Shown here: positions 32,311 to 43,487 of the stretch, piece after piece | Layout: each line of letters begins with the position of its first letter | Numbering within the stretch: the stretch's first letter is position 1 | Assembly (NCBI GenBank): GCA_964016985.1 | Contig: OZ024827.1 | Coordinates: 113,078,029 to 113,142,028, forward strand | Direction of reading: 5' to 3' | DNA: 64,000 nucleotides | Source of the DNA: Anodontia alba | Taxonomy: Eukaryota > Mollusca > Bivalvia > Lucinida > Lucinidae | Made by a program: the position numbers and the translations under genes | The notes under the pieces: generated by a model | The model's database searches: none | Seen by the model: the letters and a program-made list of their open reading frames with translations, nothing else | What the model was told of the DNA's origin: nothing

Positions 32311-32514
32311 TCCTTGTCCTGCTGAATAAATTAAGATGCCATGCCCACTTCTAATTTTCAGCCAATCAGATTACTTGATCCAAATTGTTGATATAAATTC
32401 ACATACTGAATGGCAAACAGTGCAGATCCAGATCAGTTGGCTTCTTCAGAAGCCAACTGATCTGGATCTACAGTTTGCAAAGACAGGGTATATCCAGGTT
32501 CAGCAGGACAAGGG
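32311..32514. repeat. MITE family C, TTAA-flanked
   Basis: TTAA at 32307-32310 and 32515-32518. Ends 'tccttgtcctgctgaataaa' and 'ggttcagcaggacaaggg'. The core hairpin with tip 'cttcttcagaag' is intact apart from a short deletion in 'ctacagtttgc'. Confidence 0.72.
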
Positions 32515-32663
32515 TTAAAATAATTTGAATCAAAATCTATGTGTACAAATCAATCAGAACAACAAGAATTGTATGCTGCATTTTACATACTAAGCAGTTT
32601 GTTCAAGTCCTAAACAGCATTTACTACAAGAATGCATGTGTGCACCACAAAGACTCAGATTAA

Positions 32664-32899
32664 CCCTTAAAGCGCCAAGAAAAACTGCATCTGAAAATGT
32701 TGTCTGTTTATGTCGTCTGCTGAATATTCTTGCAAACATTTTGAACCTATTTTTGCATACAGGCAAACAGTGTGGACCCAGATCAGATTGCTCCTAAAGG
32801 AGCAGTCTGATCTGGGTCCACACTGTTTGCAGAAATGACTTTTAAAATCACAAGCAGATGAGAAAGCAGACGACAATTGTTGTGATTGGCACTTTAAGG
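32664..32899. repeat. MITE family D, TTAA-flanked
   Basis: TTAA at 32660-32663 and 32900-32903, ends 'cccttaaagcgcc' and 'ggcactttaaggg'. The core 'gacccagatcagattgctcc' with tip 'taaagga' is near-perfect. The TIR plus TTAA pattern matches piggyBac-type MITEs. Confidence 0.75.
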
Positions 32900-33120
32900 G
32901 TTAATCAGCCTACACATCAGTGTTTGCTGTCCGTCTGAAGACATTGTGGAGCACTGGCTACCCACAGAGTGACCTGTGAAGACGCTGATCAGGCTGTGCA
33001 GATATGCAGGTTGACCTGTCGTCACTGGATGCACATGAAAAGCAATCTTGTACAAGAAATACCATGCCCCAACTCATTTTCTTTTGTCCTGGAAGAAAAA
33101 AATAAATTAAAAAAATTTAA

Positions 33121-33311
33121 CCTTTATCACTCTCTGGGTTAATTCAGCAGATGACAAATGGATGACAAAATTTTCCCCAAACAACAGGACGACATTTCAT
33201 GCAAATAGTCTCCAATGGAGATAATTTGCATGAAATGTCAAATCCTGTTTTCTAGAAAAACTAAGAAAAATATAATAAAATGTTGTCTGCTGAAAATTTT
33301 ACCCAAGGTGC
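33121..33311. repeat. MITE family A in the first downstream intron of the cadherin gene
   Basis: TTAA at 33117-33120, then 'cctttatcactctctggg'. The hairpin is 'gacatttcatgcaaatagtc' with 'gataatttgcatgaaatgtc'. The right end, 'acccaaggtgcatgactt', is decayed. It ends about 16 bp from the splice donor at 33327 (minus strand). Confidence 0.65.
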
Positions 33312-33327
33312 ATGACTTGCAACTTAC

Positions 33328-34576
33328 CTCCTGGAGAAAACATGTTAGTTCTGTTGAAAATCAGCAATATCTCTCTGTGACTTGGATCCTCGTAGTCCAG
33401 TACTCTGCCAGGTTTCAAATAAACATTTCCATTTCTGTCAGGTTGCTGGAAAATATCTACTGACGATGAAATAAGACCATACTCTTCGGTACTTGAAGCT
33501 GGCCTTGGCTGTGTGGTGGCAACCGAAAACAATGATGAAACAGATGTGCTATTTTCAACAATTACAAATAATTTTGATATGGTCGTTGTCGCCCTTTTTG
33601 AAACATGATGATATGACCTTGGCATGAAGAGCAGAGCACTATTTTCACTATCAACATGGATATGAATAATTAAAGGATCACTTATATGACCCGCAGAATC
33701 ATTGGCGTAAACTTTCAGAAGATAATTTCCAACAAAAAGGTAATCCTCTTCAGAAAAAATTTCTCCTGTATCCGAATCAATCACAAAATCACCTGATCCA
33801 GTAAGAAAATAAGAAATCCTGTCATTTAAATCATCATCCAGTGCTTCAACTGTTACAATGCTATTCCAGTTTGGACCAGAGGTAGCCGTAACTTCCAGTA
33901 CAGACTGCTGAAACCTTGGTATATTGTCATTATCATCCAAGATATGAACTTCAATTTCAGTAAGAGCTAACTCGCCGGTTACAGCTTCTGCTTGAAGGAG
34001 GAATGAATATCTTTGTCTGGATTCTCTATCAAATGATTTTAATGCTATTATTCTGTTGTCATGTGAATTTCCATATGATATATAGTTAACAGCAAAGGAA
34101 TGATTTGCAGATAGAAGTGAGTATGTCAGATTTTTGTACCCAGCATCAGTAACGGCAAGGTGACCAATTATCTTTACATGGGACCCCGGATGTTTGTTTT
34201 CTTTGATAGTTCCAACATATTTCTTTTGAGGGAAGACAAAGGTATCAAACTTCACTATTTTGATATGTAAAATGTCAGAGATGGCATTAGTGAAGGCATT
34301 TTTCACCGGTACATTAATGGTTGTCCCTGCTAAGTCTGACAGCTTTCTTTTAATTGTTATAGCACCATCTTTAGTCCGTTGAAAGAGGTCCTTAAAATTT
34401 TCATTTGCAAGGTCTATGAAATTATTTGCATCATTATCATTTAATTTTGTCAAAGAATAACCAACAGGAGCATCATGTGGTATACTTATACTCTGCAGTA
34501 GCTTGCTTTCGTATGTCTCTAAACTGATGAGCAGAACCATGAACACCAAAAGCAATCTCAGACCGAGATCTGCCAT
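33328..34576 (-). CDS. Cadherin-like membrane protein, 5' coding exon
   Basis: Encodes the N-terminal 416 residues of a secreted or membrane adhesion protein. Cadherin EC domains bind calcium and mediate cell-cell contact. The start is the ATG at 34576, giving MADLGLRLLLVFMVLLISLE, a clear signal peptide. The frame is open further upstream, but only from a TTG. EC-type features include the calcium linker DDNDNIP (residues 214-220), VEALDDD (about 243), IDSDTGEI (266-273) and LDYED near 393; about three full EC-like repeats and part of a fourth. The exon ends in phase 1 at the consensus donor ggag|gtaagt (33328/33327), so the frame running on to 33299 is intronic. An acceptor (gtatttcag) ends at 34623, giving a 46-nt 5' UTR piece in this exon. 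An ggag|gtaagg donor at 35950 could end an upstream non-coding exon. Later exons are not identified here. It could be a protocadherin, FAT-like or calsyntenin-type protein. Confidence 0.82.
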
Positions 34577-34749
34577 CTTTCTGGAATGGTGTACCAATGC
34601 TTATTTCGCAACCTCTGATTTGCTGAAATACACAAGAAAACATGTTCTATTTGCAGACTACATATCACAACAAGAGTTCTCAGAAGACAATGCAGCTTGC
34701 CGGAAAGGGCTCATCAGAGAAGAAAACAATCTTTAAATATTAAAGATCA

Positions 34750-35890
34750 AATGCACAACTCAAACACAGCTGTAAATGACAGAGTATGACCTGAGTCAGG
34801 CCTGCTTTTGCAACCTTAGACAGTCCTTTTAAACAGAATATATATGGAAAAAAATCAAAATCTAAAAGCCTGAAATCAAGAAAAAGTCAAGCTCTAAAAG
34901 CCTGAAATCTTGCAAATGCCTGAAAAATATGAGGCCTGCTGACTTTGATGTCGGAAGAATGTCAAACTGAGGGATGGGGTATAGCCCATTGAAACATCTT
35001 CCCTTAGGTTGGTGTGAACAAAATATGAAAGCTATATCTTACATACTTCAGCAGTCATGTACACTTTTCAAAACTTTAACACAACTGTAAATGACAAAGT
35101 ACATGTATGACCTGACCTTGACCTAGGCAGAAGGCAAACTGAGGAAGGGGTGTGTACTATTGAAAGGTCTTACCCTAAGGCAGGTGTGGGCCAAATATTA
35201 AAGCAGCATCTTGAATACTTCAGCAGTTACTAACACTTTTCAAAACTTAAATGCAGAACTCAAATGAGGGTTTAAAGACAATGACCTGACCTGACCTTGA
35301 CCTAGGCAGGAGGTCAAACTGAGGAAAAAGTGTGTGCTTTTGAAAGGTCTTACCCTAACATTGGTGTGGGCCAAATATTAAAGCGGTATCTTGAATACTT
35401 CAGCAGTTACAAACACTTTTCAAAACTTAAATGCAGAACTCGAACATGTGTTCAAATGACAAAGTATGACCTGACCTTGACTTAGGTAGAAGGTCAAACT
35501 GAGGAAGGGGTGTGTGCTATTGAAAGGTCTAACCCTAAGGCTGGTGTGGGCCAAATATTAAAGCTCTATCTTGAATACTTCAGCAGTTATGTACACTTTT
35601 CAAACTTAAACTCATAACTTAAACATGGGTGTAAATGACAAAATAAGAACTGACCTTGACCTACATGAAGGGTCTAACTTGGTTATGAGGATGTATGCTA
35701 TTGAAAGGTCTTACCCTAAAGCAGGTGTAGGCCAAATATGAAAGCACTTAGCAGTACCTTAAACAGTTAAAAAAAAACTATGCACACCTTTGAAAACTTA
35801 AACATTGTGCTATGTGGACGCCGACATACGCCAACGCCAACGACTGGGTGACAACATAAGCTCTCCAGGGACATAGTCCCGGTGAGCTAA
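34750..35890. repeat. ~180-bp tandem array rich in AGGTCA half-sites, upstream of the cadherin exon
   Basis: About six units at ~180-bp spacing share 'aaatgacaaagtatgacctg', 'gtgggccaaatattaaagc' and 'cttgaatacttcagcagtta'. Four consecutive units carry 'tgaccttgac' (near 35113, 35293, 35473 and 35651), the complement of TCAAGGTCA, the extended half-site bound by ERR and NR5A/SF-1 nuclear receptors. The array ends with 'gacgccgacatacgccaacg' and 'ggtgagctaaaaa', an ending I associate with a dispersed bivalve repeat. It lies just 5' of the cadherin exon, in its promoter or first intron. Confidence 0.65.
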
Positions 35891-35984
35891 AAATATACAT
35901 TTGTGTAACTGAAAAGAACTACATGTAAGTTGCAGTCATATTTCCTTACCTCCTACTTTAATACACAATAAAGCCCTTTGTGGA

Positions 35985-36215
35985 GCGCTGTGGTGCAGTG
36001 GTAAAGCGTCGGACTCGAGACCGATAGGTACCGGGTTCGATCCCCACTAACAGCAAGTGTTGTTTCCTTGAGCAAGAGACTTTATCTACATTGCTTAGTA
36101 CTGGTTTCTACCCAGGAAAAAAGAGGGCCACATGGAAGATTAGTACTAGATTACTAAATGTGTTACCCTCTATAAATAAGGTCGATTATTATTATTATTA
36201 TTATTATTATTTAAA
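35985..36215 (+). repeat. tRNA-derived SINE with (ATT)n tail
   Basis: Box A 'tggtgcagtggtaaagcg' (35990-36007) and box B 'gggttcgatccc' (about 36031-36042) are nearly perfect. The intervening 'cggactcgagaccgatagg' resembles an anticodon arm and variable loop. A ~110-bp body and (att)n at 36187-36211 follow. The tRNA part aligns with a Leu/Ser-like type-II layout but lacks a proper 3' acceptor end, so this is a SINE and not a tRNA gene. Confidence 0.75.
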
Positions 36216-36320
36216 CACTTAAAAATTACTGACTGGAAGTTGTGACATATACTAGTGCAACCAGTCAATTTGGCTCAATTCTCATTTTAGACACAATCTA
36301 TTTTGTCAATGAATAAAATA

Positions 36321-36558
36321 CAGGGCCCAGTTGTTCAAAGCGTCATTAGCTTAACAAGCTCGTTAAGGGTCCTTTCGTTAACTGTTTTAGCGGATTCAAT
36401 ATACATGTACAATATTCTGATATTTTTTGCTGAAAAAATGTGAAAAGCTACTCACATTTTTTCAGCAAAAAATATCAGAATATTTGCGTATCATTCAATG
36501 TAAATTTCAACGAATCGTTAACTAACTATGTCGTTAGCTTTGAACAACTGGGCCCAGT
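36321..36558. repeat. MITE family E
   Basis: Almost identical in layout to 3318-3568: ends 'gggcccagttgttcaaagcg' and 'gctttgaacaactgggccca', inner arms 'tttgctgaaaaaatgtga' and 'tcacattttttcagcaaa'. The loop is shorter ('aaagctac'). Confidence 0.72.
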
Positions 36559-37452
36559 TTTATGCACAATGCCTTTGCAAGACAATGCCATTCCTAAAGA
36601 CATCTATATACACTGTAGATATCCTTAGAATGGCCAAGGGATTTGAAAAATGCAGCCAAAATGAGGGTAAGCAACTGATCAAATACAGCTTACTTGAAAA
36701 CGAAAGTAGATATGTTATTCTTCACAATCAAGCGCTGCAAATTTTTTACACTCATGAAAGGTTATGGTGCAGGGGTCACAGTGGGAAAATGTATGGAGAT
36801 GTTTCGCTTTTTTTTTTTTTTTTGTTTTGTTTCTTGCAATTTGATCCCGCATTTTTTCCTCCTTTCTCTCTTTTCCTCTCTTTTTTTTTTTGTCTTTTCT
36901 TGCGCATTTCGTATGCTGGGCCATTTGAGCCACACTTGATTGGTGTTGACGGGACTGTTACAAAGGTACAATGGTAAATCAAACATTTTTGGTTCGAAAC
37001 CTGACCATTTTTTTTCTTACTTCAGAAGCCTTTTGCGCCCTTTCTTTACCTGCTACTATTATCACCCTGCATACTGCCGTATTAGTGATTAAATGATACT
37101 GGAACTGAAAGACTGCTTGTATTAATCTCGCCGTGAGGGTCATTCAAAAAGTGTTAGACAGCAATTACGCATAAATATGCTACCGCCGTCAAAAGGATAT
37201 ACTAGCAGATGCCAAAATAAGCTGTAACAAGAACTATATAAATAGTTAATACAAAAGATTAGAATTAAGAACTTTCACCATTTGGCTTCCATAACCCAAA
37301 AAACTGAAAATTCCATTTTGTTTTAAAACTAAATATCACATGCAATATTGCCATTTGCCACAGTAGGCCGGCCTTCCAGCCATTAGAGAGCTTCCTTTTC
37401 TTCATCTTAATATATCTTGGGTATGAAGGCACCATCATGTGTCTGGGCTTAA

Positions 37453-37658
37453 CCCTTAAAGTGCCAAGAAAACCTGCATCTGAAAATGTCGTCTGCTGAA
37501 TATTCTTGCAAACTTTTCAAACCTATTTTTGCATACAGGCAAACAGTGTGGACCCAGATCAGACTGCTCCTAACGGAGCAGTCTGATCTGGGTCCACACT
37601 GTTTGCAGAAATGACTTTTAAAGTAACCGGCAGAAGACAAAGCAGATGACAATAAGGG
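37453..37658. repeat. MITE family D, right end deleted
   Basis: Starts after TTAA (37449-37452). The core 'gacccagatcagactgctcc' with the tip 'taacgga' is intact. The stretch normally reading 'ttgttgtgattggcactt' is missing before the final 'aagggttaa'. Confidence 0.7.
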
Positions 37659-37821
37659 TTAATGCCAGGGAAAGTAGAGGAGAAATGTCTCCTTATAAAC
37701 TCAAAGGCACAGGCTTTTTTTTATCAAATTGATACAGTTCATACCCTAGCAGCAACTATAGCTTGTTCAAGCTTCCTATACATGTACTTTGAATAAACTA
37801 AACATGCCCTAAAAATTCTAA

Positions 37822-39286
37822 CAAGAGGCCCACAGGCCACAGGTCGCTCACCTGAGTGACATAGCCACTGTTATGCAACATTTTTCCAATCCTGTCATCG
37901 CAACTAATGAAAAGATCATCATTTAAGCAGTTCTTAATTTTGAAGAATATATATGGCATGACAGTCAATTTTATACGTGTAAACAGCTCAGTGCTAGGGA
38001 ATTGTAATAAACATAAACAAGACGACAGTCATCTCGGATTTCCAATCAGAATGATTTTAGCTACTGTTGATCTACAAGTCACCTCGATACTTCCAATCAA
38101 TTTTGAGTCAATTGCCCTTTCGGTTCAAGGAAAAAGTTCAAAACAGATTTTCAAGATGGACTCCATGGCCGCAATTTGGGATTTCCTATTGCAACGATTT
38201 GAGCTATTTTTTATCTACAAGTCACCCTGATGCTTTCTACCAAGTTTCAAATCAGTTGGCCTTTCAGTTCAGAAAAAGAAGGGAAAACTAGATTTTCAAG
38301 CTGGTCGCCGTCTTGGATTTCCGACTGGAACGATTTTAGCTATTTTTATATCTACAAGTCATCCCGATGCTTCCTACCAATTTTCAAATCAACTGGCCCT
38401 TTGGTTCAGGAAAATAAGCGAAAAAAAGAGTTTCAAATTGTTTGGATTTCCAATCCAAACAATTTAAGCTATTTTAGATCTACAAGTCACCCCAATGCTT
38501 CCTACCAAGTTTCTAGTCAAATGGCCTTTCAGTTCAGGAGAAGAAGTGAAAAATAGATTTTCAAGATGGCTGTCATGGCGACAATCTTGGATTTCTGATG
38601 GGAACGATTCTAGCTATTTTTGATCTACAGGTCACCCTGATTCTTCCTACCTAGTTTAAAGTCTATAAGCCTTTCAGTTCAGGAGAAGAAGTGAAAAATA
38701 GATTTTCAAGATGGCCACCATGGCGGTCATCCTGGATTTTCAATCGGAACGATTTTAGCCATTTTTTATCTATAAGTTACCCCGCTGCTTCCTATCAGGT
38801 TTCAAGTCAATTGTTTTTTGGGTTTAGGAGAATAAGCGAAAATAAAAAAATTCAAGATGGCCATGGTGGCCATTTTGGATTTCAGCTCAGCAGTATTTTA
38901 GCTATTTTGATCTACAAGTCACCCTGATGCTTTCTACCAAGTTTGGAGTCAATTGGCCTTTCGGCTCAGGAGATGTAGTGAAAAATAAATTTTCAAGGTT
39001 GGATTTCCGATCGGAATGATTTTAGCTATTTTTGACATACAAGTCACCCGAATGCCTCCTACCAAGTTTCGAGTCAACTGGCCTTTCGGTGCAGGAGAAG
39101 AAGCGAAAAATAGATTTTCAAGATGGCAGCCATGGCGGCCATCTTGGATTTCCTATCCCAACGATTTTAGCAATTTTTGATCTAAAAGTCACTCTGATGC
39201 TTCCTACTAAGTTTCGAGTCAACTGACTTTTGCATTTAGGAGAAGAAGCGAAAAATAGATTTTCAAGATGGCCGCCATATGTATAT
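37822..39286. repeat. ~146-bp tandem array with repeated 'caagatggc' motif
   Basis: After a 'agaggcccacaggccacagg...gctcacctgagtgac' start, units recur with 'gattttcaagatggc' at about 38145, 38291, 38556, 38701, 38850, 39114 and 39260. Each is followed by 'atcttggatttcc', 'gaacgattttagctattttt' and 'tctacaagtcaccc'. Units differ by 15-25% by eye. 'aagatggccgcc' resembles a YY1 site. Apparent frames across the array (38067-38556, 38691-39226) are repeat translations, not genes. Confidence 0.68.
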
Positions 39287-39291
39287 ATATC

Positions 39292-40890
39292 CAGGGTTCT
39301 CACTAGGATTTTAAAAGTAGGAGTCCGGGACTCCCTTTTTATAAAAAGTAGGAGTCCCATTCCCCCAAAATAGGAGTCCCATTTTTTTTTTTTTTTTCAT
39401 GACTCTCCTTTGATAGTGAGCATGTCCCTGGTAACTTCGTTCTATAAATACCTGCTGAAGAATCAGTTTCCTTATTTTCACATACATTTTTATGGTGCTT
39501 TGCATTATGTATTATTCCGAGCAATGCGTGTAACCAACTGGTAGTCATTATCACACATCCTGATGTTGTTAATTCAATGGAGTTGGCCCAGAAATTAGGA
39601 TGACGTCATATCTCCCTCATGGGGAAATAGAGACATCTTTGCAGATCAGGGAGACATGACAATCCTAACCTATTTTACTTGCATGGTAAAGATCGTCACA
39701 CTTAAATTCAATACCCAACCGTTCGTCGCTGTCTGTTAAGTGATCTCGAATGTTCTGGATACTAAGTGAAAAATATTTTAATCAAAACCAATTAAAGCTC
39801 TGTTATATGCTATCGCAAACTTATATATGCAGTCTATCCGCACATTCTGATCATGAACACCTCTGTTGAGCTTCCAGAAAAACGTTATTTCAATGTTTAC
39901 ATTTGCACCATGCTGCGATCAATACATGCTACGAAAAAAATGCCCGGGACTTCTTCACTAGCTGAAATTTCGATCTACTGCTTTGATTTGCCGTAAAAGT
40001 CTTGATAATTTAGGTCTGTTTTTAAACATGTGTCTGATTCATATACATTTTTGACAAGAAAATGCTCTACAATGCAACATGGAAATAGTTCATTTTTCTC
40101 CCAAAACGGTTTCCCGCCATGCTGTCAAATGACGTTACCCATATGAGCATGCGCTTTCTTCATGCGGGAGCAATGAAAAATTTAACTTATACTAGAACAG
40201 TCCCGAATTGTATACCGTCGTCTGGGGTGCATCTGAGCAGTCCTATTAGACTCTTCACAGGGCTTACGGGATATATTCGATGGGACTTAGAAACTATTTT
40301 TTTAGTGACAAGCAGGAATAACCGTTTAGATGTGCAGACTGTTATCTCGCAAAGGGATAAGGTACACCTGGCGGCTTTTAACAGAAAACAGTAAGCGGGC
40401 TTTTTTGATGTTCCTGAGGAAAATTCAGTGTCCGAAAATTTTGAAAGGAAAAAAAAAAATCTTTTAATAACACAAAAACGCCAGCCTCAAGGGATGAAAG
40501 CATGACACCTGCGTGTGCGTTTTCGATGAATCAGTCGGTCGATGCAAGCAATACACAGTGAGGGAAGGAGCCGCATACTGGTGTCAGATGCATGCTTTAA
40601 TTACTCAATTGCTGAAGTGTGAACTGCCAACACCTGTTTAACTACCGCTTGCTTAGCAAATAACGGTACTGTCGCAGGTGTGAAAAGCACGCGGGGGATT
40701 ACTACTGTTCTTTTAAGATGCTACCGATGGTACGAATAACACATGGTGGACTTTAGACCAGTCAAATAATTCGACGTAGTCCCACGGAAAAAAAACATGC
40801 GTCCGGCGGACTCAGCTTTGGGAATTTTTAGGAGTCCGACAATGATTTATGCGTCCCGAGACACAGGATTCTGCGTCCCCGAGAACCCTG
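39292..40890. mobile_element. 1.6-kb TIR element (hAT-like ends) inserted in the tandem array
   Basis: Ends cagggttctc and gagaaccctg, bounded by ATATC (39287-39291 and 40891-40895). Subterminal sequences repeat 'taggagtcc' and 'ggactcc' several times at both ends. A 91-codon frame (40119-40394) shows no transposase motif. CAGGG ends suggest hAT, whose duplications are usually 8 bp rather than 5, so the class is tentative. A TGACGTCA octamer lies at 39601-39608. Confidence 0.6.
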
Positions 40891-41124
40891 ATATCGGTTT
40901 TCAATATCAATATAGCAGTCATCGAAGGAAAACTTGAATATTTTAACACTGTAGCGGCTGTAGCCTCTAATAAATGCACACCTCCCTGAGACTTTATGAA
41001 AGGTGATGATTCAGATAATAAACGCCTGGGCGATAGAATTTTTACGGTACTATCAGTTTCTAGCATCACCTGCACATTCCAATTACCTTATCGCCACTGA
41101 TGTAAGAATATGTGTGATCAATGC

Positions 41125-41395
41125 AGGACTGCAGCCCCCTTCCCCCCAACCCCCTTTTTACAAGACAGATGCTCTACCAACAGAGCCAGTCAGGCTCAAG
41201 TCTGATCAGGCACCACACTCCTCTCCCTTCTAACTTTTACATGCCATAGGCATTAACTAGTCTAAAATTCCTGCACTCACTTGTTTACCTCATTCCCATT
41301 GAAGTCAACTTATGAGGAAAAAAAGTGCCTGTGCAGGACTCTAACCTTCAACCCCCTACTTGCAAGTCAGATATCTACCAAGCTGCCAATCACAA
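41125..41395 (-). pseudogene. Two tRNA-like relics, minus strand
   Basis: Complement of 41185-41130 reads 'tggctctgttggtagagcat', a box A, followed by 'ctgtcttgtaaa'. Complement of 41392-41330 reads 'ggcagcttggtagatatctg', then 'acttgcaagt' and 'gaaggttagagtcctgca'. Both are tRNA-like, with degraded T arms. They may be heads of SINEs or retro-tRNAs. Neither would fold as a functional tRNA by eye. Confidence 0.4.
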
Positions 41396-41589
41396 CAATC
41401 AACAAACAGGCAGAGAAGATACGATCAGTTGAATTTATTCAGGCATCTGATATATTACAGCACAACAAACAAGTGTTAATTTCTGTACTTATTGGTATAA
41501 AACTTACAACAGCTTCATTTTTTATTATTATTACTACTGACAATGAAGTAATGTAATTCACATCCCTGTGAAGAGGTCACCCGGTTCAA

Positions 41590-42120
41590 AAAACGCATCT
41601 ACATGACTACTTCTATGTGATCAGTTCAACATCCATATCTTTTCCTACATGCAATCAAATTTCTAAAACCTTGGGTATAAGAAAGCTACAGATATGCTTT
41701 AACAATACCTCAGATAAAGTTTTTTTTTCTTTTTATGTCAACAGAAAATTTCACCAGCATCTTTCCAAGCGCTCAGTGATCGTGATTGCCGGCTAAAAAA
41801 TTCGCTGTTTCCAAAAAAACCCAAATCATACCTAAATATTTTTCTCCTTTCGCAAGCGTTAAATAGTCCTTTACCTTTCTTTGTCAAATATACAAATAAA
41901 TAACCACTCAAACATGTCTAATCCCTGCTTCTATCACGACATTTCTCACTCTCAATCTCTACACACTCGAATTTCAACAAGCCGGGGAATGCGCCTGATC
42001 GCGCTGTTCGATTCTCCTCCCTGTGTTCAGGTATTGGGATAATTCCGACAGCGGAAAAAAATCCGTTATTGTATTTTGCTCTGAACCCCTTGGCCAGATC
42101 TATATCTGGATAAATCACTT
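41590..42120. other. Largely repeat-free block, possible promoter or first exon
   Basis: I see no repeat family here. 41960-42080 is richer in G+C than its surroundings ('gccggggaatgcgcctgatc', 'gacagcgg'), and two minus-strand donor-like strings (aaag|gtaaag near 41870, ttag|gtatga near 41831) follow. This could be a 5' non-coding exon or promoter of a minus-strand gene, such as the cadherin gene, but that is speculation. A 66-codon minus frame at 41918-42118 has no known relative. Confidence 0.2.
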
Positions 42121-42124
42121 GTTT

Positions 42125-42295
42125 CTACCAAAAAGTATTAATATTTGTCTATTATTATTTCTTCACGGAAACATGTAGTGGGTACTCAACATTAGAAGTG
42201 AGATACTTCTATGATGAGTAGGCCTAACCACAACATTTTCGCGAATTGAAAATAGAAAAACATCGCCAAATACGCTATAAGGTCTATGGGAGACA
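42125..42295. repeat. MITE family B, diverged
   Basis: 'tatttcttcacggaaacatg', 'tagtgggtactcaacattag' and 'atacttctatgatgagtagg' show a degraded core; 'tataaggtctatggg' replaces the usual end. Confidence 0.45.
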
Positions 42296-42559
42296 GAAAC
42301 TTTACTTTACAAATACTGTAAAATAGTAAAACTAAAACTACCGGGGTGTCGGGTAGGGGAGGGGCTGTGACAACAATTCCCGAGGATACACCTTCAAAGG
42401 CATTTCACTGACATGAACTACCATTCTTTTAAAAGGATATGTGTTTCCTGGAAAAGAGGGATTCGTACACTAGGGAAACAAACTCTTCTGCCGGAGAAAC
42501 TTCCTCTTGGTAAAAAAAAAATACTTCTAGTTTAGCGTGCTGCGGTCCCCATAAGCAAT

Positions 42560-42885
42560 AGGTATTTTTGAAAAAATGTCTGTTGTTTGTATAATATATG
42601 TAAAAAAGTTTGTTTGTTTGTTTGTTGTTTTTTTTTTTGTTGTTTTTTTTTTTTTTTTTGTTTTTTTTTTTGTTGTTGTTTTGTTGTTGTTTTTTGATGT
42701 TGTTTTTTTTTTTTTGTTTTTTTTTTTTTTTTTTGTTTTTGTTTTTTCAGAAAATAGGCTTTGACATTCCATGCAAATTGGCTATAGGAGCTTCTTCTGA
42801 CTGAAAAATAAATAAATAAATAAATAGAATAAACAGAATTTAACATCTGCTGAAACTGTCCATAGAGTGGTAATGGTTAGAAATA
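42560..42885. repeat. MITE family A relic expanded by T-rich low complexity
   Basis: 42617-42745 is T-rich with G interruptions, probably slippage-expanded from the 'tttttcttattttt' arm. It is followed by 'cagaaaataggctttgacat', 'tccatgcaaattggc' and 'aacatctgctgaaactgtcc'. Apparent frames here are homopolymer artefacts. Confidence 0.5.
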
Positions 42886-42914
42886 GGTATTTTAATGGTT
42901 GTACGTTGTCTTAG

Positions 42915-43165
42915 AGAGGCCCTTAGCCAAACGGTTAGAGCGTTTGTCTGCGTAGCTGAAAGTTGTGGGTTCGAGCCCAGTTAAGATCATCGACTGAAAA
43001 ACTGATGCTGTTCACCGAGCCGTGAATGGGTACAATTCGGGGAGGGAGGGGATTAAAAGGCAGCGAAAGAGCAATGATTAGGCCCACCTTTCAAAGGTTC
43101 TTTCCAAAGTAAGGAACGATGGGCTATAATTTCAGTTGCCCCTCCGGCAACGCGGTCATGGGACA
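42915..43165 (+). repeat. tRNA-derived SINE, plus strand
   Basis: 'gcccttagccaaacggttag' and 'agcgtttgtctgcgtagctg' resemble a tRNA 5' half with anticodon arm, and 'tgtgggttcgagcccagtt' is a strong box B. A ~190-bp body with 'atgggtacaattcggggagg' follows. This is a third SINE head type in the window. Confidence 0.65.
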
Positions 43166-43487
43166 CATTTACTTTTGCGCTGAATATCGGGTGTTTGGAA
43201 ACGGGACCTACCTTGTTTCCGCCTGTTGACCACTGCAGCAGTCAGCAACTCAACATATTTAGTTTTAGTTTAAAATAACTTCGATAAATTGTCTGAACAA
43301 ATATTGAAATCAACTGGTATATAAAAACAAACACATTAATATAGCTGTTATTATTTATGTTTGCCATAATCCTAAAGCTTCTTGATAGTGTATCTGTCCG
43401 GAGCGATTAACATTTTCTTCTGGGCGATTAAATGGTCAAGAGGAATTTCACCTTAAATCTAAGGCGGCACACCACTTGGGATTAGCC

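Noticed and set aside
33299..33327. Last nine codons of the open frame after the cadherin exon
   Set aside because: They follow a consensus gtaagt donor and run into the edge of a MITE, so they are taken as intron.
35985..36060. Functional tRNA gene
   Set aside because: Boxes A and B are good, but the acceptor end is missing and the sequence continues into a SINE body with an ATT tail.
37907..39226. Several frames of 64-108 codons in the 38-kb tandem array
   Set aside because: They repeat the same peptide with the repeat unit and carry many frameshifts; no signal, domain or splice structure.
42527..42846. Lys/Thr-rich and Phe-rich frames
   Set aside because: Translations of a T-rich, G-interrupted homopolymer tract.
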